From assembly GCA_964541225.1 (NCBI GenBank), contig CAZIPN010000033.1:1-19800 (forward strand): a DNA stretch of 19,800 bases, given 5' to 3'. Within the stretch, counting starts at the first letter, position 1; each line of letters opens with the position of its first letter. Below, in pieces: positions 1 through 7,859 of this stretch. The notes below the pieces were generated by a model, which was not told the DNA's origin, made no database searches, and was given only the letters and a program-made list of their open reading frames with translations. The stretch is from CAZIPN01 sp964541225. Its GTDB lineage: Bacteria > Actinomycetota > Coriobacteriia > Anaerosomatales > JAAXUF01. A program made the translations under genes and the position numbers.

Positions 1-37
1 CGCGCTGACACGACTCACTACGGGATGGAGTCAAGGG

Positions 38-2179
38 ATGGCAACGTTCGGTTTGGTGACGCTGTGGGTTGCGTTTGGTGCCGCACTGGTGTCCATTGCG
101 ACTCTGTTGATCGGACATGCCCAGGGCCCGAAGAAAGGGGAGCCACTCACCAACATTGGCTACCTTGCGACCTTCGCCGCGGCCGGAGCGTTGACGATTT
201 CGATACTCATCATGGTGTTTGCGTTCTTCCGCGAGGACTTCACACTGCAATACGTCGTGGAGAACCACAGCACGGACGTGTCGGGCCTCTCGTGGTTGTA
301 CAAGCTGTCCGGAGTCTGGGCGGGCCGCGAGGGTTCGTTCCTGTTCTGGACGTGGCTCGTGTCTGTGTTCACTGCCTATATCGCGTGGAAGCGCATGGAG
401 ATAACTGACGCGCTCTCGAACATGGGCATCATGATCTCCAACGTCGTGCTCGCCCTGTTCTCGGTAGGCATGCTCTTCTCCGAGTCCAACGCGCCGTTCA
501 CGGCCACGCGGTCAAGCTGGATTGACCCGACCACTCACAAACTCATTGGTGAGGCAGCTGGTTTCGGCATGAACCCGTTGTTGGAGCACTGGGCGATGAC
601 GATCCACCCGCCAGTGCTCTTCATCGGGTATGCCGGGATGACGATCCCGTTTGCGTTCGCCCTTGCGGCATTGATCGTCAAGGATGGTTCTTCGACGTGG
701 ATCAGCATAGTCGATCGCGTGACGGTCTTTTCCTGGCTGTTTCTCGGTGCCGGGATCGGGCTTGGCGCGATTTGGGCGTACGCGGTGCTTGGATGGGGCG
801 GCTACTGGGGCTGGGATCCGGTTGAGAGCGGCTCGTTGCTGCCCTGGCTCACAGGCGTGGCGCTCGTGCACAGCATGACCGTGTACAAACGCCGGGATGG
901 CTTCAAGCGATGGGCGATTCTCCTCGCCAGCGTTACCTTCTCACTCGTCGTTCTGGGTACGTTCATCACTCGCTCGGGCATTGTGCAGTCGGCGCATACG
1001 TTCGCGGCTGACCCAGTCTCCTACGACTTGTTCTTGAGCATGATCCTCGGCGCAGTCGGCATTTCCGTGGCCCTGCTCATTGCTCGCTGGGATGTGTTCG
1101 CGGGCAATGACGAGTTCGAGGCGCTTACGAGCAAAGAGGGGGCGTACTACTTCAACAACGTGATCATGCTTGTCGCGGCATTGCTGGTGGCCTATCTCAC
1201 GATCAGCCCCGCCGTTCCGAAGGCACTGCCATTTGGTCACACGTCCGTGCCGCCTGCGACGTACGATGCCGTTGCGCGTCCCGTCGGCGTCGTGTATCTC
1301 GCCATACTCGCATTCTGTCCGTTCTTGGCATGGCGCCGCACGGACTGGGCGACCGTGTGGAAGCGCATGCAGATCCCGCTTGCCGCCGCCGCAGTGATCT
1401 TCGCGCTGCTGATTGCCGAGTGGGTTACTACACTCAAGCCGATTTACGACTACATGATCACGCAGAATACCGACGCTGGGAGGAAGTTCATCGCTGCGGG
1501 ACCGGCGTGGTACTACCACGCTCTTGCCATACTCGGATTCCTCGTTGCGTCCGTTCTCATCGCCAACACCGTGTGGCTCTTCATTGACGGAGCGCGCAAG
1601 CGAGCCGAGGCGCGGGGAGAAGGCTTCTTCGCTGCTCTGTGGTCGATTCTGACCAAGGCTCGCGGGCAATCTGGTGGGTACCTCGCTCACATCGGGATGG
1701 GCATCATCATGATTGGCCTTGTCGGTTCCGCGATGTATGTTCAGGACGAGACGTTCATGGTGCAAGACAAGCCTGGTACGACCTTCAAGATGGCCGACTA
1801 CACCTTTGCCTATCAGGGGGTGAGCGAGTCGACTCTGCCCAATGGCAACGCGGTCTCTGAGACGCATCTGGTGGTAACCCGCAATGGCAAGCGAGTCGGG
1901 ACGATGGACCCCGGGATGACGGTGTATACGAATCTCTCCACTCAGAGCAAGACCCGCTTGGATGCCAAGATGATCTCCAATCCGCTGCGCGACATCTTTG
2001 TTGTGTTTCAGGGCGGAGCCAACGACAACCAGATCGTGTTCAACGTGAAGATCAACCCGCTGATCTGGTTCACGTGGGGCGGCTTCATCCTGCTTCTCTT
2101 CGGCACCGCGCTCGCCGTGTGGCCGAGACGAGCGCTGCGCGAGGTAGCCACTAGCGGCCATCAGGCCAAGGCCGCCTGA
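38..2179 (+). CDS. ccmF: Cytochrome c heme lyase subunit CcmF
   Basis: Membrane core of the System I heme lyase, which takes heme from CcmE and ligates it to the CXXCH of apocytochrome c outside the membrane. The 713-residue product is a polytopic protein somewhat longer than E. coli CcmF (647 aa). The tryptophan-rich WWD signature GWGGYWGWDPVE lies at residues 252-263. H190 (in IHPPVLF) and H278 flank it 88 residues apart, the same spacing as E. coli H173 and H261. H320 and H551 (in GGYLAHIG) fit the other two conserved histidines. The ATG at 38 is preceded by GGAG at 27-30. The frame is open upstream to the window edge, but no better start is visible. A TGA at 6-8 in another frame may end the preceding gene, perhaps ccmE (inference). 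Its stop lies 2 bases before the ccmA start. Confidence 0.95.
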   Translation: MATFGLVTLWVAFGAALVSIATLLIGHAQGPKKGEPLTNIGYLATFAAAGALTISILIMVFAFFREDFTLQYVVENHSTDVSGLSWLYKLSGVWAGREGSFLFWTWLVSVFTAYIAWKRMEITDALSNMGIMISNVVLALFSVGMLFSESNAPFTATRSSWIDPTTHKLIGEAAGFGMNPLLEHWAMTIHPPVLFIGYAGMTIPFAFALAALIVKDGSSTWISIVDRVTVFSWLFLGAGIGLGAIWAYAVLGWGGYWGWDPVESGSLLPWLTGVALVHSMTVYKRRDGFKRWAILLASVTFSLVVLGTFITRSGIVQSAHTFAADPVSYDLFLSMILGAVGISVALLIARWDVFAGNDEFEALTSKEGAYYFNNVIMLVAALLVAYLTISPAVPKALPFGHTSVPPATYDAVARPVGVVYLAILAFCPFLAWRRTDWATVWKRMQIPLAAAAVIFALLIAEWVTTLKPIYDYMITQNTDAGRKFIAAGPAWYYHALAILGFLVASVLIANTVWLFIDGARKRAEARGEGFFAALWSILTKARGQSGGYLAHIGMGIIMIGLVGSAMYVQDETFMVQDKPGTTFKMADYTFAYQGVSESTLPNGNAVSETHLVVTRNGKRVGTMDPGMTVYTNLSTQSKTRLDAKMISNPLRDIFVVFQGGANDNQIVFNVKINPLIWFTWGGFILLLFGTALAVWPRRALREVATSGHQAKAA

Positions 2180-2181
2180 CG

Positions 2182-2913
2182 GTGTCTGAAGCCTCCTCGA
2201 CAGGCCTAGCTCTGGAGGTTCAGGACCTGTCCAGGACCTTCGGTGCGCGCAAGGCCCTCGACGGTGTGTCGTTCGAACTGCCGAGAGGCGCTTTCCTTTC
2301 CATCTTCGGACCCAACGGCGCCGGCAAGACGACGATGCTCAAGGTCCTTTCCACGCTCACGAACCCCTCGAAGGGCTCGGCGAAGGTCGTCGGCCTCGAC
2401 GTTGTGCAAGACGCCGTCGAGCTGCGCGAGCACATCGGCTTCATCAGCCACAACCCGCTGCTCTACCCAGACCTGACTGCCGAGGAGAACCTCGAGTTCT
2501 TCGCCGAGATCTACTGCATCGACGATCCGAAGGACCGCGTTCGCGAGCTGCTTGCCGCCGTCGAACTCGACCACCGGCGCTTCGATGCAGTGCGAACGTT
2601 CTCGCGCGGGATGACGCAGCGCCTTTCCATTGCTCGAGCGCTGCTGCACCATCCGGAAGTGATCTTCCTCGACGAGCCGTACTCAGGGCTCGACCCGCAC
2701 GCCATGGACATCCTCGATTCGCTGATCGCTTCGGTGCGAAGTGAGCACACGTTTGTCATGATCAGTCATGACCTGCAGAAGGGCCTTGAGTTGTGCAGCC
2801 ACGCGCTCATCCTCGCGAAGGGCAAGGTCGTGCTCTTCGACGAGCGTGATGCGCTAGATCCCGACGAGTTCAAGACCACGTATCGGGATACCGTCGGCAT
2901 GGGGGTGGCCTGA
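2182..2913 (+). CDS. ccmA: Heme exporter ATP-binding protein CcmA
   Basis: ATPase of the CcmABCD complex; ATP hydrolysis releases holo-CcmE from CcmC after heme loading. The protein has 243 residues (E. coli 207). Walker A GPNGAGKT is at 43-50, the signature motif FSRGMTQR at 140-147, Walker B VIFLDE at 160-165 and the H-loop histidine at 196. The signature reads SRGM rather than LSGGQ, as is usual in CcmA and related ABC-2 type ATPases. The start is GTG, 2 bases after the ccmF stop, so translational coupling is likely; the ribosome binding site is weak. It is followed 4 bases later by ccmB. The downstream ccmB makes CcmA the right assignment rather than a generic ABC-2 ATPase. Confidence 0.92.
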   Translation: MSEASSTGLALEVQDLSRTFGARKALDGVSFELPRGAFLSIFGPNGAGKTTMLKVLSTLTNPSKGSAKVVGLDVVQDAVELREHIGFISHNPLLYPDLTAEENLEFFAEIYCIDDPKDRVRELLAAVELDHRRFDAVRTFSRGMTQRLSIARALLHHPEVIFLDEPYSGLDPHAMDILDSLIASVRSEHTFVMISHDLQKGLELCSHALILAKGKVVLFDERDALDPDEFKTTYRDTVGMGVA

Positions 2914-2917
2914 GGCG

Positions 2918-3622
2918 ATGGCGAAGATATCGGCGATGAGGCAGTTTCGCGCGATCCTGAAGAAGGACATCGTGATGGAACTGCGCACCAAAGAGATGCT
3001 CACGTCGATGGGCCTATACACGCTGCTTACGCTGGTCGTGTACTACGTGGCGCTTTCGCGGGCGGGCAACGGCTTCGACGTGCGGCTCATTGCGGGAGGC
3101 TTGCTGTGGCTGGCCTTCCTCTTCACGTCGATGCTCGGGCTGAACCGCTCGCTCGTTCACGAGAAAGACCAGGGGTGTCTCGAGGCGCTGCTTCTCTCGC
3201 CACTGGACCGGCCGGTCATCTTCTTTGGCAAGGCCGTCGGCAACTTGATCTTCTTGCTCATTGTTGAGGTTCTCACGATCCCGATCTTCATCTTCATGTT
3301 CTTGGCCAGCAGTCCGATTGTCGGTCCGATTTGGGAGATAGCTCTCGCGCTTCTGGTTGGCGCGATTGGGATTGCGGGCATCGGCACACTACTTGCGACA
3401 ATGTCGGTGAACACGTCGGGCAAGGACTTCATCCTCGCGGTCCTGTTCATTCCGATCATGTTCCCGCTGCTGTACGCGGTGGTCGCCGCGACTTCGGGCG
3501 TGATCATCGGCGATCCCGGCTACCAGCACCTGTTCTGGACTTCGATGTCAATCGGTGGCGGATACGATGTCATAATGCTTGTGGCGGCCTACGGGCTCTA
3601 CGAGTTCATAGTCGGCGCCTAG
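2918..3622 (+). CDS. ccmB: Heme exporter membrane protein CcmB
   Basis: Membrane partner of CcmA in the CcmABCD release complex. It has 234 residues, close to the family length of about 220. There is a short basic N-terminus with a KKDIVMELRTKE-like stretch near residues 13-24, typical of CcmB, then about six hydrophobic spans. The conserved acidic/basic loop HEKDQGCLEALLLSP follows the second span, with the motif LxSPxDRxxIFxGKxxxN just after it. The ATG at 2918 follows the ccmA TGA by 4 bases, and a G-run at 2901-2905 inside ccmA may serve as ribosome binding site. An in-frame ATG six codons later is a possible alternative start. Confidence 0.92.
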   Translation: MAKISAMRQFRAILKKDIVMELRTKEMLTSMGLYTLLTLVVYYVALSRAGNGFDVRLIAGGLLWLAFLFTSMLGLNRSLVHEKDQGCLEALLLSPLDRPVIFFGKAVGNLIFLLIVEVLTIPIFIFMFLASSPIVGPIWEIALALLVGAIGIAGIGTLLATMSVNTSGKDFILAVLFIPIMFPLLYAVVAATSGVIIGDPGYQHLFWTSMSIGGGYDVIMLVAAYGLYEFIVGA

Positions 3623-3654
3623 GTACCGAAAATCTTCACCCTACAGGAGGCAGC

Positions 3655-4407
3655 GTGAAACAGCTCAGGACTGCAATCGTCCTGCTCATCGTGGGTGGAT
3701 TGCTGACGACCGTCGACCTATTCTGGGCGTTCTTCCGCTCCACGGTCGTCAGTTTTGGCACGGTCACGCTGTCCAAGACCGTGGAGACCGCGCGCCCGTT
3801 TCTCGGCAGGAGCGCGTTGGGCTTCCAGTACGGCAAGGCGTGGTTCAGTCAGAAGATCTTCTACTTCCACGTTCCGGTCGCCGAGGCTTCATTCCTGGTC
3901 TTTGGTGTGGCGGCGTTCTTTGCGATTCGCTTCCTGATGACGCGGCGCCGAGATTTCGACACGAAGTCCCGCATCGCCATGGAAACCACGCTGCTCTTCG
4001 TCATCTTGACGATGGTGACCGGGGATTTGTGGACCCGGGCGTCGTGGGGCGTGTGGTGGCAGTGGGAGCCGCGCCTGACCACGTACTTCATCATGACGCT
4101 GCTGGTGATCGCCTACTTCGTTTTGCGTAACTCGGTCGAAGACGAGGAGCGCCGAGCCGTCTACGCATCCGCGTTCTGCATCATCGCCTTCATCGACGCG
4201 CCGATCTCGTTCATGATCACCCGGCTCATCCCCTCGGATCACCCGGTGGTGTTCACCGAGGGCGGCCTGGACCCAAGCCAGCTCATCCCGTTCATCATCG
4301 GCCAGATCGGCATGTTGATGATCGGCTACGCGATCTATTCGATGCGCATGCACGAGGAGCTTCTGCAGGAGCGCCTTGCTGCGGCGAAGGAGTCGCTCGA
4401 GGGCTAG
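3655..4407 (+). CDS. ccmC: Heme delivery protein CcmC
   Basis: Polytopic WWD-family protein that binds heme at the outer face of the membrane and loads it onto CcmE. I place the start at GTG 3655, with AGGAGG at 3645-3650 and a 4-base spacer; this gives 250 residues, matching E. coli CcmC (245). The frame is open further upstream, overlapping ccmB, but that extension is not protein-like. H72 (FYFHVPVAE) and H196 (SDHPVVF) are 124 residues apart, exactly the spacing of the heme-ligand histidines H60 and H184 in E. coli. The WWD segment reads WWQWEPRLT at 134-142, with glutamate 138 where E. coli has aspartate. It lies in one operon with ccmF-A-B. Confidence 0.92.
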   Translation: MKQLRTAIVLLIVGGLLTTVDLFWAFFRSTVVSFGTVTLSKTVETARPFLGRSALGFQYGKAWFSQKIFYFHVPVAEASFLVFGVAAFFAIRFLMTRRRDFDTKSRIAMETTLLFVILTMVTGDLWTRASWGVWWQWEPRLTTYFIMTLLVIAYFVLRNSVEDEERRAVYASAFCIIAFIDAPISFMITRLIPSDHPVVFTEGGLDPSQLIPFIIGQIGMLMIGYAIYSMRMHEELLQERLAAAKESLEG

Positions 4408-4444
4408 AGCCCGAGAGTCGAGCCCAGACGGAAGGACACGTGTC

Positions 4445-4636
4445 ATGGATCCAACGAATGCCGAACTCTACAAGCTCGTCTTGCCTGATGCGCCGTACGT
4501 GGTGGCGGCATACGGCGTCCTGTGGGTCGCGCTGGTCGGGTACGTGAGTCTCGTGCTTACAAGGCTCATGAAGCTTGAGAAGGAGATGCAGGTCGTCGAG
4601 GAGACCTGCGCTCGCAGGGAGACGACGTCTTCGTAG
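4445..4636 (+). CDS. ccmD: Small CcmD-like membrane protein
   Basis: A 63-residue protein with one hydrophobic span at about residues 17-39, then a charged amphipathic stretch (LMKLEKEMQVVEE). This is the topology of CcmD and of the alternative CcmD family seen next to ccmC in non-proteobacterial Ccm operons: N-terminus outside, helix, then a basic/acidic cytoplasmic tail. CcmD stabilises the CcmABC-CcmE complex. The start is ATG 4445 with GGAAGGA at 4430-4436; longer in-frame starts overlapping ccmC have no such site. Its position directly after ccmC is the main support, since such short proteins carry little sequence signal. Confidence 0.75.
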   Translation: MDPTNAELYKLVLPDAPYVVAAYGVLWVALVGYVSLVLTRLMKLEKEMQVVEETCARRETTSS

Positions 4637-4675
4637 CTAACGCCTGACTGCCGAGGTGAGGAAGGGAGGGGGATC

Positions 4676-5524
4676 GTGCCGTTGTCTCAAGTGACAGAAG
4701 TGCTGTTCTGGTTCTCTCTGGCGCTCTACATCGGCGCGACCGTCCTGTACGCCTATCAGTTTGTGCTGAGGCGCCAGAAGGTGGGCTGGTGGGCTCGCTT
4801 CCTGACAGGAGCTGGCTTCATATGCCAGACGCTGTCCATCGGCTCGCAATCCATCGCAACTCATGGCACACAACTCACCGGGGCGAACCAGCTGATGCTG
4901 GCCTCGTGGGCTCTCGTGCTTCTGTACTTCGTGATGGAGCACGTCATCAGAATCAAGATATACGGCACCTTCCTCGTGCCGTTTGCCGTCATCTTCATGG
5001 CGGCCTCGCAGATCCTCGGCCACTTCGCTGGGACCACTCCCGTGAGCACAGCCGAACAAGTCCTGCTGTCCAACTGGCGGGTCGGCTTCCACGTGGCTCT
5101 CATTGTCTTCGGCAACGCCGGCTTCGCGTTTGGCGCGGTTTCGGCGGCGTTGTATCTGTGGCAGGAGCGCCAGCTCAAGCGCCACAAGTCCAGCGCTGTC
5201 ACGCGCCGTCTGCCTTCGCTGGCCACCCTGCAAACGATTGCCCTGCGTGCGATCGGTTTTGCGTTTCCTGTCTACACCGCTGGACTGCTCGTGGGCATGC
5301 TGCGCGCGATCGACGCCTCGGTGCCGCAGTGGTGGTTCGATCCTCGTATTATGATGGCAGGGATAGTGTGGCTGACGTTCGGGGTCTACTTGTGGATCGT
5401 GTATCGCCATGAGGTTCCCACGCGAACGTCTTCGTGGGTGGCTGTTGTCGGATTCGTGTTTGTGGTGATCCTTGCGATTATCGCGCGCACGGTACCGATA
5501 GGCTTTCACGTCTTCGGACGATAG
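4676..5524 (+). CDS. ccsA: CcsA/HemX-like cytochrome c assembly membrane protein
   Basis: A 282-residue protein with about eight transmembrane segments, belonging to the cytochrome c assembly (CcsA/ResC/HemX/YpjD) superfamily. The start GTG 4676 has GGGAGG at 4664-4669. The full WWD motif of heme lyases is absent; in its place is WWFDPRIMM at 219-227 followed by a W...Y segment, which is closer to HemX and YpjD. Histidines 63 and 139 lie at helix ends. HemX of Bacillus sits beside hemA and influences the glutamyl-tRNA reductase level. Here the gene lies between the ccm cluster and, two genes on, hemA, so either a heme-handling or a HemA-modulating role is possible. Family membership is firm; the exact role is inference. 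Confidence 0.8.
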   Translation: MPLSQVTEVLFWFSLALYIGATVLYAYQFVLRRQKVGWWARFLTGAGFICQTLSIGSQSIATHGTQLTGANQLMLASWALVLLYFVMEHVIRIKIYGTFLVPFAVIFMAASQILGHFAGTTPVSTAEQVLLSNWRVGFHVALIVFGNAGFAFGAVSAALYLWQERQLKRHKSSAVTRRLPSLATLQTIALRAIGFAFPVYTAGLLVGMLRAIDASVPQWWFDPRIMMAGIVWLTFGVYLWIVYRHEVPTRTSSWVAVVGFVFVVILAIIARTVPIGFHVFGR

Positions 5525-5533
5525 GAGAACCTC

Positions 5534-6355
5534 ATGGCGGGTGGGCGCCCGAGCGTTGTCGTCACCGGTGGGGGAAGCGGCATCGGGTTGGCGACCGCTC
5601 AGGAGTACGCCTCGCGCGGCCACGACGTTGCGGTCATTGGTCGCACTGCCGAGAAGATGTCTGCTGCCGAGGAATCGTTGCGCGCAGTAGCCATCGCTCC
5701 CGGACAGCGCTTCGCTGCTCGTGTCGCGGACGTCTCGACGCTTGATGCCGCTCGGGAAGCGATCGATTCGCTTGCCGCCGATGGGTTTGCTCCCGACATC
5801 CTCGTGAACTCCGCTGGCGTCATCGTTCCAGGCGAGTTCGCGAGCATGCCGATGGAGGACTTCGAGAGCAACATGACTGACGGCTACTGGAGCGTCGTCT
5901 ATCCGTGCCGCGCCGCCGTTCCGCATATGGCGAAGAAGGGCGCGGGCCACATCATCAACGTGAGTTCGGTCGCCGGGTATCTCGGCATCTACGGGTACAC
6001 GGGGTATTCGTCGGCGAAATTCGCGGTCATGGGGTTTTCGGAGGCGCTTCGGTTCGAGACCAAGCCTCTTGGGATTGGCGTTCACGTGGTGTGTCCGCCC
6101 GACACCGACACGCCCGCCCTGGCGCGCGAGCACACGCTGCGCCCTCCAGAAACCGACGTCATCGCAGGCAACATCAAGCCAATTCCTGCCGCGAAGGTGG
6201 CGAAGGCGATTGCGGCAGGCGTCGACAAGGGCAAGTACTACATCATCCCGGATGCGACATCTGCGCTGTATCTCAGACTCAAAGGGCTGCTTCCCGAGCT
6301 GTTCTTTGCCATCGTCGATGGAGACGTGGTCAAGGCTCGCAAGCAGAAGAACTAG
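5534..6355 (+). CDS. Short-chain dehydrogenase, 3-ketodihydrosphingosine reductase-like
   Basis: A classical SDR of 273 residues that should reduce a keto group with NAD(P)H. The Rossmann motif TGGGSGIG is at 11-18, an NSAG variant of the NNAG motif follows about 85 residues on, and the catalytic Ser145, Tyr158 and Lys162 have canonical spacing. After the active site, the segment LGIYGYTGYSSAKFA and PPDTDTP at 188-194 closely match eukaryotic 3-ketodihydrosphingosine reductase (KDSR), which also has the later PPDTDTP...ET pattern. A hydrophobic C-terminal stretch (YLRLKGLLPELFFAIV) could associate with the membrane, as in KDSR. The start is ATG 5534 with AGGAG at 5523-5527, overlapping the end of the preceding gene. 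Substrate assignment is an inference, strengthened by the next gene. Confidence 0.72.
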   Translation: MAGGRPSVVVTGGGSGIGLATAQEYASRGHDVAVIGRTAEKMSAAEESLRAVAIAPGQRFAARVADVSTLDAAREAIDSLAADGFAPDILVNSAGVIVPGEFASMPMEDFESNMTDGYWSVVYPCRAAVPHMAKKGAGHIINVSSVAGYLGIYGYTGYSSAKFAVMGFSEALRFETKPLGIGVHVVCPPDTDTPALAREHTLRPPETDVIAGNIKPIPAAKVAKAIAAGVDKGKYYIIPDATSALYLRLKGLLPELFFAIVDGDVVKARKQKN

Positions 6356-6429
6356 CCTCGTTGTGGCTCCTTTGGGTCTAGCCGAACGCCGAGGGAGATC
6401 GTTGGACAATTGCGAAGAAGGGGAACCAC

Positions 6430-7704
6430 GTGGATCTTCTGAACCTCGAGCCCGCCTGGCCTGTGACGCAAGGCCGAGAGGATGACCTGTACTTCTACCT
6501 CGAAGCAATAGAAGAGTACCTTCCGGACAACCGAGTCCGAGTGACCGGACATGGCGAGATGATCATGCTGGGCAGCTACTCGTATCTCGGGCTCAACGGG
6601 CACCCCGCTATCAATGCTGCCGCGATGCAAGCGGTGCAGCGGTTTGGAACCGGTACGCACGGCGTTCGGATGTTGGCGGGAACGCTGTCGATACACAAAG
6701 AGCTCGAGGCCAAGATCGCCGAGTTCAAAGGCACTGAAGACGCGGCGACGTTTTCCAGTGGGTATTTCGCCAACGTCTCGACCATAGCCGCTCTTGTCGG
6801 GCGGCATGACACGGTGATCTGCGACAAGCTCGACCACGCGAGTCTCATCGACGGCTGTCGGCTTTCGGGCGCCAAGCTGGTGCGGTTCGCGCACAACGAC
6901 ATGGCTGACCTCGAGCGATGCCTCAAGCATCCGGCGTTCACCGGGAAGAAGCTCGTGATCGTCGACGGGGTCTACAGCATGGACGGCGACATCGTGAATC
7001 TGCCCGAGGTCAGTCGCCTGTGCCGAGAATACGGCGCGACACTGATGGTTGACGAGGCGCACTCATTGGGCATGCTCGGCGAGACCGGCCATGGGGTCGA
7101 GGAGCACTTCGGGCTTCCCGCCGACACGGTCGACGTCAAGATGGGGACGCTCAGCAAGGCGATCCCGAGCGTTGGCGGATACATCGCCGGAAGCCACGAG
7201 CTGGCGGACTTTCTGCGCCATGAGGCGCGCGGTTTCGTGTACTCGGCAGCGCTGCCACCAGCGTCTGCAGCTGCGGCGATCGCAGCATTCGATATCATCG
7301 AGAACGAACCCGAGCGTGTCCAACGCTTGCACGACAACACCGAGTATTTCGCCGACGGGCTTCGCGAAGCAGGCTTCTCATTCCTCGAAAGCCCCACGTC
7401 CGTCTTCCCAATCATGTGCTGGGACGACTGGGCGGCGTGGAAGTTCGCTCGCAACTGCCAGCGCAAGGGGGTGTACGTGCAAGCCATCCCGCACCCCATC
7501 GTCCCCAAGGGCCTCGCGCGTCTTCGGGCGGCCGTGAACGCGACCCACACTCGGGAGGACCTGGACTTCTGCCTCAGCGTTCTTCAGGAAGCCGCCGAGG
7601 AAGTGGGCGGCATCCTGGGTGAGGACCGCTCACTGGACACTCCCGAGATGGCCCGGCACGCCTCTCGCTCAGTCATGTCAGAGGGCCCCGTTAGTGGCGT
7701 TTGA
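6430..7704 (+). CDS. PLP-dependent alpha-oxoamine synthase, serine palmitoyltransferase-like
   Basis: Fold-type I PLP enzyme of the family that condenses an amino acid with an acyl thioester (serine palmitoyltransferase, KBL, BioF, ALA synthase). It has 424 residues, close to soluble bacterial SPT (about 420). The PLP-stacking His136 (DHAS), Asp208 and His211 (DEAHS), and Schiff-base Lys243 (TLSKAI) are all present. Their spacing (72, 3, 32) resembles SPT and ALA synthase. The segment GTHGVRMLAGTLSIHKELE precedes them. The start GTG 6430 has AAGGGGA at 6418-6424. An ALA synthase role is unlikely because hemA (C5 route) follows. Pairing with a KDSR-like reductase favours a sphingoid-type 3-ketoamine product, but KBL-like activity is not excluded. 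The C-terminal 30 residues are an unconserved tail. Confidence 0.7.
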   Translation: MDLLNLEPAWPVTQGREDDLYFYLEAIEEYLPDNRVRVTGHGEMIMLGSYSYLGLNGHPAINAAAMQAVQRFGTGTHGVRMLAGTLSIHKELEAKIAEFKGTEDAATFSSGYFANVSTIAALVGRHDTVICDKLDHASLIDGCRLSGAKLVRFAHNDMADLERCLKHPAFTGKKLVIVDGVYSMDGDIVNLPEVSRLCREYGATLMVDEAHSLGMLGETGHGVEEHFGLPADTVDVKMGTLSKAIPSVGGYIAGSHELADFLRHEARGFVYSAALPPASAAAAIAAFDIIENEPERVQRLHDNTEYFADGLREAGFSFLESPTSVFPIMCWDDWAAWKFARNCQRKGVYVQAIPHPIVPKGLARLRAAVNATHTREDLDFCLSVLQEAAEEVGGILGEDRSLDTPEMARHASRSVMSEGPVSGV

Positions 7705-7717
7705 CGTGCGAAGATGG

Positions 7718-7723
7718 TAGAAT
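7718..7723 (+). promoter_or_regulatory. Candidate -10 element of a hemA promoter
   Basis: TAGAAT differs from TATAAT at one position and lies just past the TGA (7702-7704) of the preceding gene. A start about 7 bases downstream would put the transcript 5' end at about 7730, exactly where the first inverted-repeat arm begins. TTGACG at 7701-7706 is only 11 bases upstream, too close for a normal -35, and no good -35 exists at 16-18 bases. Treat as suggestive. Confidence 0.35.
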
Positions 7724-7729
7724 TCCGAT

Positions 7730-7823
7730 GTTCAGGCAGACGCAGTAGTGCGTGCGTATAGCGTTGATTCCGCCCTCGCCGGGCCTGCTTGCCTGAACAA
7801 CACGCACCGCTCCGGCGAGGGCG
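7730..7823 (+). promoter_or_regulatory. hemA leader with two interleaved inverted repeats
   Basis: Two perfect inverted repeats lie in the 155-base gap ahead of hemA. Repeat A is GTTCAGGCA (7730-7738) with TGCCTGAAC (7790-7798), 9 bp. Repeat B is CGCCCTCGCCGG (7771-7782) with CCGGCGAGGGCG (7812-7823), 12 bp. The 3' arm of A lies in the loop of B and the 5' arm of B lies in the loop of A. RNA would therefore form either a pseudoknot or one of two exclusive hairpins. No T-run follows B, so a simple terminator is unlikely. This arrangement is seen directly; a regulatory role on hemA is inferred. It matches no riboswitch consensus I can recognise. Confidence 0.5.
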
Positions 7824-7859
7824 TACCTATCTCAGTCACGGTGAGGCGAATAGCGGCGA

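Noticed and set aside
941..2161. Minus-strand open frame of about 400 codons opposite ccmF
   Set aside because: Shadow of ccmF, which has conserved motifs across the whole length; no domain seen in the antisense product.
3331..3654. N-terminal extension of ccmC into ccmB
   Set aside because: The extension is not membrane-protein-like, overlaps ccmB, and the GTG at 3655 has a perfect ribosome binding site and gives the family length.
4637..6508. Long minus-strand open frame of about 620 codons opposite ccsA and the SDR gene
   Set aside because: It is antisense to two genes with clear family motifs, its protein is rich in R, H and D without domains, and it reflects GC-rich third positions.
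6430..7704. 5-aminolevulinate synthase (Shemin pathway) as identity of the PLP enzyme
   Set aside because: Although the catalytic spacing allows it, hemA of the C5 route follows directly and the paired KDSR-like reductase has no role in ALA formation.
7771..7823. Intrinsic terminator ahead of hemA
   Set aside because: The stem has a 29-base loop and no T-run follows, so it does not look like a standard terminator.
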